This document shows positions 21,071 through 29,142 of a stretch of 29,142 nucleotides of DNA, one piece after another. This DNA comes from JAWPMV01 sp038527215 (lineage in GTDB: Bacteria; Bacteroidota; Bacteroidia; J057): the NCBI GenBank assembly GCA_038527215.1, contig JBCBGC010000109.1, positions 1 through 29,142 on the forward strand, written 5' to 3'. Position 1 is the stretch's first letter. Every line of letters starts with the position of its first letter. Under the pieces are notes generated by a model. It did not search any database and was not told the DNA's origin. It worked only from the letters and a program-made list of their open reading frames with translations. Both the position numbers and the translations under genes were made by a program.

Positions 21071-23311
21071 ATGTCTGAGGTCCTCGTCAACGAAACTGAA
21101 TTTTACGAAAAGCAAATATTAAGGGCTTATCGAGCCATCATTCGCCCGATGAAAAAAACTTCCCGGGCCGATAAAAAGACCATCCGTCGGGCCTTTGAAT
21201 ATGCCCGGGACGCTCATCACGGGGTGAAAAGAAAGTCAGGCGAACCCTACATTCTCCATCCCCTGGAAGTAGCGAGGATTGTAGTGGTGGAAATGGGGAT
21301 AGAAGATCCTACTTCCGTGGTATGTGCGCTCCTGCATGATGTAGTCGAAGACACAGATGCCGAACTGGGAGATATCCGCCGGGAATTTGGAAATAAAGCC
21401 ATGGAGATCATCGATGGGCTGACCAAAATCTCTGGCTCTTCCCGCATTGACCGGATGGATTCTACACAGGCCGAGAACTTCCGAAAAATTCTCCTGACGA
21501 TCTCTGATGATATTCGGGTCGTCCTGATCAAGTTGGCAGATCGTCTGCACAATATGCGCACCATTGGGGCCATGAAGCAGGAAAAGATGCTGAAGATCAC
21601 CTCTGAGACGATCTATATTTATGCGCCGCTCGCCCATCGATTGGGCTTGTACGAGATCAAAACCGAATTAGAAGAGCTCTCCTTCCGCCACAGCCAGCAA
21701 CGGACCTACGAAGAAATAAAAGCTAAACTAGAAGCTAGCCGGGATGATGCGCAAGCCTATGTAAATCGCTTTATCTCCGGAATCCGTCGGGCCTTAAAGG
21801 ATACGGGCGTAAAATTCACTGTCAAAAGCCGGTATAAATCAATTTATTCCATCTACTCTAAGATGGTTCGCAAGAATCTCCCTTTTGAGGAGATTTATGA
21901 CAAATACGCCATCCGCATCATTTTAGAAACCCGGGATGGCCGGGAGCGGGAGGATTGCTGGTATGTTTATTCCGTTATTTCGGGTCTCTACAAACCGAAT
22001 CCGAAGCGCTTACGGGACTGGATCACCGTGCCCAAAGATAATGGGTATGAATCCTTGCATACTACTTTACGGGGCCCCAGCGGCCGCTGGGTGGAAGTGC
22101 AGATTCGGACCACCCGTATGGATGATGTCGCGGAAAAGGGGATTGCTGCCCACTGGAAATACAAAGAGGACGGTGCCAAGCAGGAAGAATTTCTCACGGA
22201 GTGGATTTCCCAAATCAGGAACATCCTCGAAAATCCCAGCCTGAATGCCTTGGAGGCGGTTCGGGAATTTCGGGAAAACCTCCAGCCCAACGACGTATTC
22301 GTATTCACTCCTAAGGGAGATATGATCCGCATACCCAGTACCTCTACGGTTTTGGACTTTGCCTACAAAATCCACACCCGCATTGGAGATACGGCCATTG
22401 GTGCGAAGGTCAACAACCGGGTAGTAACCCTGGACCAGGAGTTAAAGCCCGGAGATATGGTGGAGATTTTGACCTCCAAAAAGCAATATCCTAAAAAGGA
22501 ATGGCTTCGTTTCACCCGGACCGCCAGAGCCAAAGACCGGATTCGCAGTGCCTTGCGTCGGGAGCGGAAGGAAATTGAGGAACAAGGCCGCTTGCTTTTT
22601 ACCTGGAAGGCTCGCCAGTATGATGTAGATGAGCATCATCCATATATGAAAGAGTTGCTGGCTTACTTTATGATTCCGACCGTTGAGGAATTTTTCTTCG
22701 CTTTGGGCAATCACCGCATTGATACCCAGCGGATCCTGGAATTCATCAAGATGAAAAAGGAAGGGAAAACCCTGGATAGTCAACTTCAGGAATGGGAAAA
22801 CAAGAATAAAAAACAGGATCCAACCTGGGCGGATTTTGGGGTTAATCCAGATATGCTGGTCTTGGGCAAAGAAGACGAGATTGAATCCTATGTAGTGGGT
22901 AAGTGTTGCAATCCCTTGCCTGGGGACGATATCCTCGGATTTAAGGATGAAAATAACCGAATCGTCATTCATCGCACTGGCTGTGAAAAGGCAATTTCTC
23001 TCATGTCCAGTTTTGGGGCTAATATTATCAAAGCCAAGTGGGCTGAAAATACCGGGGTTACCTTTTTGGCGGAAATAAAAGTGGTGGGGCTGGATAAACA
23101 AGGCATGCTCAATGACATCATCCGGGTCATCTCTTTGCGGATGAAACTGAACATACGAAAGGTGATGATAGATGCGGAAGAAGGCCTCTTTGAGGGAATC
23201 TTTTCTCTTTACGTCCACAGTACCCAGGAACTCAACCAATTGATGCAAAGATTGGATTCCTTTGCGAATGTGCATTCCGTAACCCGCCACGGAGCCGAAG
23301 AAGATGCCTAG
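21071..23311 (+). CDS. rsh: Bifunctional (p)ppGpp synthetase/hydrolase (RelA/SpoT homologue)
   Basis: The 746-residue protein has the full long-RSH order. The HD hydrolase domain (about 35-200) keeps the catalytic HDVVED (89-94). The synthetase domain (about 240-365) keeps YKSIYSIYSKM and the RDWITVPKDNGYESLHT-type core from about 315, cited in part. Next come TGS (about 405-470, DVFVFTPKGDMIRIPSTSTV), a helical region, a conserved Cys pair region (VGKCCNPLPGDDILG, about 608) and an ACT domain (about 660-742). Both active sites look intact, so it should make and degrade (p)ppGpp in the stringent response. It is alone on its strand, and its TAG overlaps the stop of the convergent WlbA-like gene by four bases. 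No clear promoter; TAAACTTG (20993-21000) is a near match. Confidence 0.95.
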   Translation: MSEVLVNETEFYEKQILRAYRAIIRPMKKTSRADKKTIRRAFEYARDAHHGVKRKSGEPYILHPLEVARIVVVEMGIEDPTSVVCALLHDVVEDTDAELGDIRREFGNKAMEIIDGLTKISGSSRIDRMDSTQAENFRKILLTISDDIRVVLIKLADRLHNMRTIGAMKQEKMLKITSETIYIYAPLAHRLGLYEIKTELEELSFRHSQQRTYEEIKAKLEASRDDAQAYVNRFISGIRRALKDTGVKFTVKSRYKSIYSIYSKMVRKNLPFEEIYDKYAIRIILETRDGREREDCWYVYSVISGLYKPNPKRLRDWITVPKDNGYESLHTTLRGPSGRWVEVQIRTTRMDDVAEKGIAAHWKYKEDGAKQEEFLTEWISQIRNILENPSLNALEAVREFRENLQPNDVFVFTPKGDMIRIPSTSTVLDFAYKIHTRIGDTAIGAKVNNRVVTLDQELKPGDMVEILTSKKQYPKKEWLRFTRTARAKDRIRSALRRERKEIEEQGRLLFTWKARQYDVDEHHPYMKELLAYFMIPTVEEFFFALGNHRIDTQRILEFIKMKKEGKTLDSQLQEWENKNKKQDPTWADFGVNPDMLVLGKEDEIESYVVGKCCNPLPGDDILGFKDENNRIVIHRTGCEKAISLMSSFGANIIKAKWAENTGVTFLAEIKVVGLDKQGMLNDIIRVISLRMKLNIRKVMIDAEEGLFEGIFSLYVHSTQELNQLMQRLDSFANVHSVTRHGAEEDA

Positions 23312-24264
23312 CCCAGGGGTTGCTGTTGCAGCATAGGATGGGCCATTTCTGTCAGGGGCCTGCATTCACTGGTGCGGATTCGATAGGCGAGCTCTATAGA
23401 AGGTCTGACCACTGAGAGCCCGTATCCTCCATCCTGGAGGATGGTTTCATACATGCGGGTGTGTAAATCCGTAAACCCTCCGGTAAAATCGACTTCAATC
23501 CCATCCACCTGCATAGAGCGGAAAGTGGCGGGCTGTTGCTGCTGTTGGGCCTGCGTTAAATCTTGCTTGTCCAAAGAAAGGTACCAGGTTACATCTGCGC
23601 GCTCCAATTCCAGAAAGCCACTCATTTTCTGGGGCCCTTTGAGATAGACATCTTGCGATTGCACCCCTCCAAACATCCAAAGCAGCATGTCAAAAAAATG
23701 GATGCCAATGTTGGTCGCGATGCCGCCTGATTTGGCTGGATCTCCCTTCCATGAATACCCATACCAGGCGCCGCGAGAGGTGATATAGGTGAGGCTTACC
23801 TGAAATCTATGGGCAGGATCTGTGGCCAGAATTTTTTCCCGTAAAGCCAGAATATTGGGGTGGACCCGCAGCTGGAGGATAGAATGAATGGTGCCAGGAT
23901 ATTCTGCTTCGAGTTCCTGCAAAGTATCGATCTGCCAGGGGGTAATCACCAGTGGCTTCTCGCAAATCGCATTGGCCCCCAATCTCAAGGCCAGGCGGAT
24001 ATGTGCGTCATGTAAATAGTTGGGAGAGCAAATGCTTAAATAATCAATCCCCTGGTTGCCAGGAGCCCTTCTCATTTTTTCCAAATGCCGATCGAACCTT
24101 TCGAACTCAGTAAAAAAAGCTATTTCATGCCCAAATTGGTCCAGGATTCCTACCGAATCATGGGGGTCCAGGGCCGCTACAAGTTGATTGCCTGTATCCC
24201 GGATGGCCCGCAAATGTCTGGGAGCAATGTAGCCCGCCACTCCGGTAATCGCGAATTGCCGCAT
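23308..24264 (-). CDS. wlbA: WlbA/WbpB-type UDP-N-acetylglucosaminuronate 3-dehydrogenase
   Basis: The ATG at 24264 gives 318 residues beginning MRQFAITGVAGYIAPRHL, the usual family start; the frame extends to a TTG at 24318, which is less likely. The Rossmann motif GVAGYIAPRH is followed by ALDPHDSVGILD, a long FTEFERFDRHLEKMRR segment and the catalytic EKP (102-104) in AICEKPLVITPW. GGIATNIGIHFFDMLLWMFG holds the likely catalytic His. These match the Gfo/Idh/MocA dehydrogenase that starts conversion of UDP-GlcNAc-uronate to the 2,3-diamino sugars of surface polysaccharides. Other genes of that pathway are absent from the window, so it stands apart from any polysaccharide cluster here. Confidence 0.82.
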   Translation of the reverse strand: MRQFAITGVAGYIAPRHLRAIRDTGNQLVAALDPHDSVGILDQFGHEIAFFTEFERFDRHLEKMRRAPGNQGIDYLSICSPNYLHDAHIRLALRLGANAICEKPLVITPWQIDTLQELEAEYPGTIHSILQLRVHPNILALREKILATDPAHRFQVSLTYITSRGAWYGYSWKGDPAKSGGIATNIGIHFFDMLLWMFGGVQSQDVYLKGPQKMSGFLELERADVTWYLSLDKQDLTQAQQQQQPATFRSMQVDGIEVDFTGGFTDLHTRMYETILQDGGYGLSVVRPSIELAYRIRTSECRPLTEMAHPMLQQQPLG

Positions 24265-24643
24265 GCGTTGATTTCTTTCCTGCAACATAGCAAAACTTTT
24301 CTGCTCGCCTATAGTCAAATTTCATCCCGAACTTTCAGTTTAACGGCGTGCACGGCAACATTTATCCCATAAATCTTACATGCTTCCCACCGCTCAACCC
24401 CCTGCTTTTACCAGTTAGGCCGGGATGCCTACGGTTCGTCCTGATGCCTAAGCGACCACTCTGTTTAGAGGGTATCTTTGATAATACTTGGAGCGGTTTT
24501 TGCTCACTTAGATACAATTATTCCAGTAATTCGACCCAACTCAGGCACACCCTGAAACACCATTCGTTCTTTCCTAGGATAAAATATCATGAGAAAACTT
24601 TTACCCGGGTCGGATATAGGAGTTCCACTTACTCCTTCATTCT
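24265..24643 (+). promoter_or_regulatory. Divergent intergenic region with -7 box candidate TATCTTTG
   Basis: The gap between the WlbA-like gene (-) and the pseudokinase gene (+) has no supported ORF. TATCTTTG at 24473-24480 on the plus strand matches TAnnTTTG exactly, about 164 bp before the ATG at 24644. No TTTG lies at the right -33 distance, so the promoter call is tentative. If right, the leader would be about 155 nt. Confidence 0.35.
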
Positions 24644-27600
24644 ATGTTGCATATCATCATTACCCGGAATGAATTGCTCTTAGGTTCGGGTCAGTATGAG
24701 GGCTGGCTGAATCGAATCCCTTTTCCAAACCAAACACTTCCCCTCAATCCATTTGCTTACCTCAGCATCCGAGAAATCGAAGATGCTACAGGCAAAATCA
24801 ATCAATCCCGATCTGGGGAGCCGATTGAAACCACCCTTTCTTATCCACCTGAAATCAGAGGACCTCAGGTGCGGACCTTGGTCAAAGAAATGGAGCTAAG
24901 GTTTGGCGCCTTTTTAAAATTGAGTTGGCATGGCTCCTGGTTTCCCGCTTTGATGGAAAGCCTGGATCATGAAAGCTTTGATCCCGATCAAGAAAGCATC
25001 TTATTATCCGCCATCCAATCGCCCTTGGATGGCATGGCCTATTTGCCTGGTAACACCGAAGGAAAGGAACAATACACAGACTTTTCTGAACGTGCCCAGG
25101 AAAATCTCAGACATCTGGCGCTGAGTCGCACGATTAGCGGGCTGGAATCTATGGGTTTCATGCTCAACGAGGAAAATAGGAGAGCCTTAAAAGATCATTT
25201 AGCGTCTGGAGAGGAGAAAAATTGGCATAAATACCATCCCTTTCTCGCTTTGGAAATAAAATGGACCCCCTCCATCATCCAACAAGCGCCAGAACCCTTT
25301 GAGATCATGGCCAGGGATGAATGGATGAAAGTCCTCACCGCTTCCAGCAGCACGGGATTTGTGCCTGGTCAACTAGTGATGATGGGCAAAAATCTAGGTC
25401 AATCAGGCTTTTTAGATTGGTTGAAAGAGCAAGGCGTAGAAACCATTGTCTCCTTAGGAACCATGGATCAGGAGGAATTTCTGATCCAGCTCTTGAAAGG
25501 CGCCCAGGTAAGTGGCCAAAAAGCCTTGGGAACCTGGAAAGAACTTGAGAAAGTAGCTGCTGTGGCACAGGATAAAAACATGGCCGTAGCTAAGGTTCCT
25601 CAAGTTGAAAATAAAATTGAATCTACCACCACGCAATTGGCAACTCCTCAGTCACTGGTAGGAGTGCCATCAGTGGATAAAGAAAATAGGAACACAAACG
25701 GCCTTTCGCCAAATGTGCCTACCCCTCCTTCCGCAAACCCACGTGATGCTCAGCTAGCATCACAAAAACAACAGGCTGAAGAAGCCCGGAAGCAAGCGCT
25801 GGAAGAGGCCCGCCAAAAAGCTGAAGCAGAAACCAAAGCCAGAGCAGAAGAGGCTCGCCAAAAAGCTGAGGTAGAAGCTAAAGCCAGAGCGGAAGAGGCC
25901 CGCCAAAAAGCTGAAGCAGAAGCTAAAGCCAGAGCGGAAGAAGCTCGCCAAAAAGCTGAAGCCGAAGCTAAAGCCAGAGCGGAAGAGGCTCGCCAAAAAG
26001 CTGAAGCCGAAGCCAAGCGTAGAGCCGAAGAAGCCCGCCAAAAAGCTGAAGCCGAAGCCAAGGCCAGAGCGGAAGAAGCACGTCAAAAAGCTGAAGCCGA
26101 AGCAAAGCGTAGAGCTGAGGAAGCCCGCCAAAAAGCTGAAGCAGAAGCTAAACGCAGAGCCGAGGAAGCCCGCCAGAAAGCAGAAGCAGAAGCTAAACGC
26201 AGAGCAGAAGAAGCCCGCCAAAAAGCAGAAGCGGAAGCTAAGCGTAAGGAAGAAGAAGCTCGTCAGAAAGCAGAAGCAGAAACTAAGCGCAGAGCGGAAG
26301 AAGCCCGCCAAAAAGCTGAAGCCGAAGCTAAACGCAGAGCCGATGAAGCCCGCAAGAAAGCTGAGGCAGAAGCTAAGCGTAAGGAAGAAGAAGCTCGCCA
26401 GAAAGCAGAAGCAGAAACTAAGCGCAGAGCGGAAGAGGCCCGCCAAAAAGCCGAAGCCGAAGCTAAACGCAGAGCCGAGGAAGCCCGCCAGAAAGCTGAA
26501 GCAGAAGCTAAGCGTAAGGAAGAGGAAGCGCGCCAGAAAGCAGAAGCAGAAACTAAGCGCAGAGCAGAAGAAGCCCGCAAGAAAGCCGAGGCTGAAGCCA
26601 AACGCAAGGCTGAGGAAGCGCGCCAGAAGGCAGAAGAAGAGGCCAAGCGGAAAGCGGAAGAAGCGCGTAAGAAAGCCGAAGCTGAAGCCAAACGCAAGGC
26701 TGAGGAAGCGCGCAAGAAAGCTGAAGCAGAGGCCAAGGGTAAAGCTGAAGAAGCCCGCCAAAAGGCTGAAGCAGATGCTAAGGCCAAAGCTCAGGAGAAA
26801 GCTGAGCGGCTGGAACAAGAAATCGATGAACTCAGCAAGCTGGAATTCTTTGCTGAATCCAAAGCCTCAGAAGAGCAGGAAGCCATCCTGAATGCCATGG
26901 CTGCCAGCAAGGCCAAAGTTGCCGAGGAAACGGATGAAGAGGAGGCCCATGAGCCAAGCACCCTTCCAGAGTTTCTCAACCAGACAGAGGCGGGAGTTCC
27001 CCCTGTGGTGGCCAGACACAATGGGCTTCAGGGCGAAGAAGGAGAAGGCATTAGTTTGGAAGAGCGGCACGATGCCGAATTGTCTCAAATGGAAAAGCAG
27101 CTAAAGGAGCTGGAAGAATTGGATGACCTGAGAAGAGCAGGCGAACTCAATACTTCTTTTGCCTCGCTGGGTGATCCTACAGATAGTCTCGCTGATAAAT
27201 TCGAGATGCTAGGTGAAATAGAGGATGAAGAATTCGTTTCTCTGATGGTCAAGTTGAAAGGCAAGCGGGATAAAAAAATCATGCGCTGGCTTTCTCGGGA
27301 GCGAGAACTGGAAACAGATGCCATGGAGCATTTCCAGGCCCTACATCGCAAAGAGCAACGGTATTTTGGCAACTTAAGCGAATTAAATGAAGCCCAGGAA
27401 GGCTGGTATTATATCCGCAATGTAAACGAGGGTATGCCGCTGCCGAATTTTATTCGCAAATATAAATTAGACCGCAAAAGAAGCCTCAGCAAATTTTCCA
27501 GTCGCGAGCTGGAATGGCTGATAACGATCGTGGAATCTGTACAAGACTTGCCGATTCCTCACGGAAACATGAAGCCTGATAACATCTTTGTAGTCAAAAA

Positions 27601-27757
27601 AGGATGGGGCGGCGATCGTCCTATTCGGGTGAATTTTTCCGGTTGGTCTGGCCGTAACGTCCAGGCTGCAGATGACATTGAGATCCTACATGAAAACCTG
27701 GATACTATGCTGGCTCCAGGGGTGTATAAAGAAATAAGAAATACCCTCAAATTTTAA
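24644..27757 (+). CDS. Pseudokinase with long TolA-like helical stalk
   Basis: The 1037-residue protein has no signal peptide or membrane helix, so it is likely cytoplasmic. Residues 1-about 320 are an unrecognised alpha/beta region, starting MLHIIITRNELLLGSGQYEG. Residues about 387-716 are 22 copies of a 15-residue unit, EEARQKAEAEAKRRA, a long charged helix like TolA domain II. After an acidic linker, residues about 851-1037 align by eye to a protein kinase: glycine-loop position FEMLGEIEDEEF (no glycine-rich loop), KKIMRWL for VAIK (Arg881 for Lys), HGNMKPDN for HRDxxxxN (Asn975 for Asp), VNFSGWS for DFG (Asn997 for Asp), and a short C-lobe tail. All catalytic residues are changed, so it is a probable pseudokinase. 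It is followed at 2 bp by the PKD/TonB gene. Kinase-fold call about 0.75. Confidence 0.75.
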   Translation: MLHIIITRNELLLGSGQYEGWLNRIPFPNQTLPLNPFAYLSIREIEDATGKINQSRSGEPIETTLSYPPEIRGPQVRTLVKEMELRFGAFLKLSWHGSWFPALMESLDHESFDPDQESILLSAIQSPLDGMAYLPGNTEGKEQYTDFSERAQENLRHLALSRTISGLESMGFMLNEENRRALKDHLASGEEKNWHKYHPFLALEIKWTPSIIQQAPEPFEIMARDEWMKVLTASSSTGFVPGQLVMMGKNLGQSGFLDWLKEQGVETIVSLGTMDQEEFLIQLLKGAQVSGQKALGTWKELEKVAAVAQDKNMAVAKVPQVENKIESTTTQLATPQSLVGVPSVDKENRNTNGLSPNVPTPPSANPRDAQLASQKQQAEEARKQALEEARQKAEAETKARAEEARQKAEVEAKARAEEARQKAEAEAKARAEEARQKAEAEAKARAEEARQKAEAEAKRRAEEARQKAEAEAKARAEEARQKAEAEAKRRAEEARQKAEAEAKRRAEEARQKAEAEAKRRAEEARQKAEAEAKRKEEEARQKAEAETKRRAEEARQKAEAEAKRRADEARKKAEAEAKRKEEEARQKAEAETKRRAEEARQKAEAEAKRRAEEARQKAEAEAKRKEEEARQKAEAETKRRAEEARKKAEAEAKRKAEEARQKAEEEAKRKAEEARKKAEAEAKRKAEEARKKAEAEAKGKAEEARQKAEADAKAKAQEKAERLEQEIDELSKLEFFAESKASEEQEAILNAMAASKAKVAEETDEEEAHEPSTLPEFLNQTEAGVPPVVARHNGLQGEEGEGISLEERHDAELSQMEKQLKELEELDDLRRAGELNTSFASLGDPTDSLADKFEMLGEIEDEEFVSLMVKLKGKRDKKIMRWLSRERELETDAMEHFQALHRKEQRYFGNLSELNEAQEGWYYIRNVNEGMPLPNFIRKYKLDRKRSLSKFSSRELEWLITIVESVQDLPIPHGNMKPDNIFVVKKGWGGDRPIRVNFSGWSGRNVQAADDIEILHENLDTMLAPGVYKEIRNTLKF
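25802..26791 (+). repeat. 22 in-frame copies of a 45-bp minisatellite
   Basis: Twenty-two units of exactly 45 bp (15 residues) start every 45 bp from 25802 to 26747, without length change. The consensus is EEARQKAEAEAKRRA. Variation is mostly synonymous or among Ala/Arg/Lys at positions 13-15. Between 26207 and 26611 a 135-bp higher-order pattern (three units ending KRKE, TKRRA, AKRRA in turn) repeats nearly three times, with the middle units at 26252 and 26387 differing by a single base. A degenerate shorter unit precedes the array. Confidence 0.95.
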
Positions 27758-27759
27758 TC

Positions 27760-29118
27760 ATGAGCTTACCAGAACATTCATCCAATGCTCCCCATCGGAT
27801 GTACATTGAGCACCTTAAGGCTCAGGAGAAAAAAAAGAAAAGAAGGAAACTGGGGGCAATTTTACTCGGTTCCCTGGTTTTGTTTGGAGGAGGAATGGCC
27901 GCCTATTCTTTTTTAGGCACAAGTCAGGAAACCACCAGCTACTATACCTATGCCCCGGAAGAATTAAGTCTGGGAAAGGTCAATTGGTTACTAAGTACCA
28001 CTGAAGGAAAATTGGTCATCTCTGATCCTTCTATTGGCCTCCTCGATACCATCAATTCTTCGGAAGACTACCTTACTTTTCGGGCAGAATGGGAAGCCCT
28101 TAAAGGAGGGGAATCGACGCCTACCTTTCCAGATGATCAACCCGAAGCCGGGGTGGCCCTGGAAGAGGAAGGAAGCATCGACCTCGTAAATCAGGCAGAT
28201 GAAGAACCGACTACAGAGTTGGTGGCCAATCGGGAACCAGAAGTCGAACCAAAACCAAGTCCGAAACCAAATTACAGCCTGAAAGGAACCTCTTTTATTG
28301 TGGAAGGAGACCCCTATCAGGATGAGGTGCTGAAGTTCACCATTCGGAATTACCGACCCGAAAATACTTACACCCTTGATTTGGGGAATGGCATCAGGAG
28401 AAGGATCAGGAGAACCTTTACCTATGCATATCCAAAAACCGGCCGGTACACCATGATTCTCACTGCCTCTGACCCGGATAACCGCAAGGCCTCTATCCAG
28501 AAATATCATGAGATTTTTCCTCCGAAACGGGAAATGATTACTGCAGCTCCCCAGACTCGGACGACGGTGCCTGCCCGTCAGGTGGAGACCCCGCCTAAAT
28601 CGGAACCTAATCCCGCCAGCAGTTCTTCCAATACTTCTGCTCAGCCAAGCGTTACGCCCAGGACTCCGGTGATAGAAGATAAAACCCCGGCGACAACCAA
28701 GCCCTCTTCTCAACCTGTGAATCGCCCGAAACCTGAACCAAAACCAGCCACTCCGACCAATAACCGACCTCAGGAAACGGTGGACACCACCACCCCGCAA
28801 ATATCTGCGGATGTGATGCCTTCTTTCCCAGGTGGAGAGTCTGCAATGTTCCGCTTTCTGAATTCTCAGATTCGTTATCCCAGAGCAGCTATTGACTATG
28901 AAGTGGAGGGAAGAGTATATGTGCAGTTTGTGGTAGACCCCCAGGGAAACATTATCAACCCAACCGTGGTCCGCGGGATCAGCTATGGCTGTGATGAAGA
29001 AGCCTTACGGATCATTGGACTCATGCCTAAGTGGGTTCCTGGCAGCAAAGGCGGCCAACGCATTCCGGTCATCTATACCCTGCCGGTTACTTTCGATCTA
29101 GAAGAGGTCTTTAAGTAG
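27760..29118 (+). CDS. Inner-membrane PKD/TonB C-terminal domain protein
   Basis: The 452-residue protein starts with a basic cytoplasmic tail (AQEKKKKRRK, 21-30) and one membrane helix (about 31-52). After an acidic linker, residues about 170-258 form a PKD-like beta domain (YTLDLGNGIRRRIRRTFTYA, YPKTGRYTMILTASDPDN). A Pro/Ser/Thr-rich spacer (about 265-345) follows, and a TonB C-terminal domain (about 350-448) with the Bacteroidota form MPSFPGGESAMFRFLNSQI, RYPRAAIDYEVEGRVYVQF and VDPQGNI. It would span the periplasm and could contact an outer-membrane or peptidoglycan partner. Ordinary TonB proteins pair with ExbB/ExbD and lack a PKD domain. Start is 2 bp after the pseudokinase stop, so the two are co-transcribed. 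The operon may continue beyond the right edge; no terminator is seen. Confidence 0.83.
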   Translation: MSLPEHSSNAPHRMYIEHLKAQEKKKKRRKLGAILLGSLVLFGGGMAAYSFLGTSQETTSYYTYAPEELSLGKVNWLLSTTEGKLVISDPSIGLLDTINSSEDYLTFRAEWEALKGGESTPTFPDDQPEAGVALEEEGSIDLVNQADEEPTTELVANREPEVEPKPSPKPNYSLKGTSFIVEGDPYQDEVLKFTIRNYRPENTYTLDLGNGIRRRIRRTFTYAYPKTGRYTMILTASDPDNRKASIQKYHEIFPPKREMITAAPQTRTTVPARQVETPPKSEPNPASSSSNTSAQPSVTPRTPVIEDKTPATTKPSSQPVNRPKPEPKPATPTNNRPQETVDTTTPQISADVMPSFPGGESAMFRFLNSQIRYPRAAIDYEVEGRVYVQFVVDPQGNIINPTVVRGISYGCDEEALRIIGLMPKWVPGSKGGQRIPVIYTLPVTFDLEEVFK

Positions 29119-29142
29119 CGATAGGACAAAAAGGATAAATAT

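Noticed and set aside
22442..23365. 307-codon minus-strand frame opposite rsh
   Set aside because: Opposite a conserved RSH C-terminal region, with no family signal, and overlapping the WlbA-like stop.
24348..24683. 111-codon plus-strand frame upstream of the pseudokinase gene
   Set aside because: Overlaps the pseudokinase start, is Pro/Leu/Ser-rich without motifs, and contains the -7 box candidate.
25760..26818. 352-codon minus-strand frame in the repeat tract (and 25750-26061, 26263-26787)
   Set aside because: Antisense of the GCN/GAR-rich 45-bp repeats, which reads as Phe/Leu/Ser- or Ala/Ser-rich simple sequence; the plus-strand frame continues through a real protein.

Overview
The window looks like chromosome from a member of the Bacteroidota, probably a Saprospiria/Lewinella-like lineage; that placement is inferred. 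The signs are a C-terminal type IX secretion (T9SS) sorting domain on a large secreted protein, a GldB-type gliding lipoprotein, DUF4199 and DUF4476 proteins, a one-piece E1 alpha/beta 2-oxoacid dehydrogenase, few recognisable Shine-Dalgarno sequences, and promoter-like matches to the Bacteroidota TTTG/TTG-N20-TAnnTTTG consensus. Base composition appears moderate (not computed).

Layout. 1-660: an array of hairpin-forming repeats that changes orientation and unit type partway. 717-4516: an outer-membrane beta-barrel gene (-), gldB (+), a zinc-ribbon/TerB protein (+), a DUF4199 membrane protein (-) and a membrane-tethered LuxR-type regulator (-). 4639-8730: a 1363-residue mosaic exoprotein (PQQ-type sugar dehydrogenase propeller, two haem-c motifs, discoidin, PA14, T9SS tail). 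9032-11256: a two-gene Tat-exported sugar isomerase/oxidoreductase operon (-). 11468-13885: fused E1 dehydrogenase (+). 14180-16987: a transmembrane propeller/Y_Y_Y/AraC regulator without histidine kinase or receiver. 16988-18008: about 1 kb without a convincing gene, holding phased 20-bp direct repeats, a likely 159-bp MITE and a strong hairpin. 18009-20907: a DUF4476 duplicate protein, trigger factor and tRNA-Leu(UAG), all (-). 21071-24264: bifunctional RelA/SpoT (+) meeting a WlbA-like dehydrogenase (-) tail to tail. 24644-29118: a two-gene operon (+) running to the right edge.

The most unusual locus is that last operon. Its first gene encodes an unrecognised N-terminal region, about 330 residues of a 15-residue Ala/Glu/Lys/Arg helical repeat (22 exact-period copies), and a C-terminal domain that reads as a protein kinase fold with the VAIK lysine, HRD aspartate and DFG aspartate all replaced: a probable pseudokinase. 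Its second gene, 2 bp downstream, encodes a single-pass membrane protein with a PKD-like domain, a proline-rich spacer and a TonB C-terminal domain. Together they could link a cytoplasmic pseudokinase scaffold to an envelope-spanning TonB-like protein. This is inference from architecture and spacing only.

Other housekeeping functions are ordinary: tig, tRNA-Leu, rsh and branched-chain-type E1. Two convergent gene pairs (3421-3424 and 23308-23311) end in overlapping stop codons that share a single CTAR tetranucleotide.
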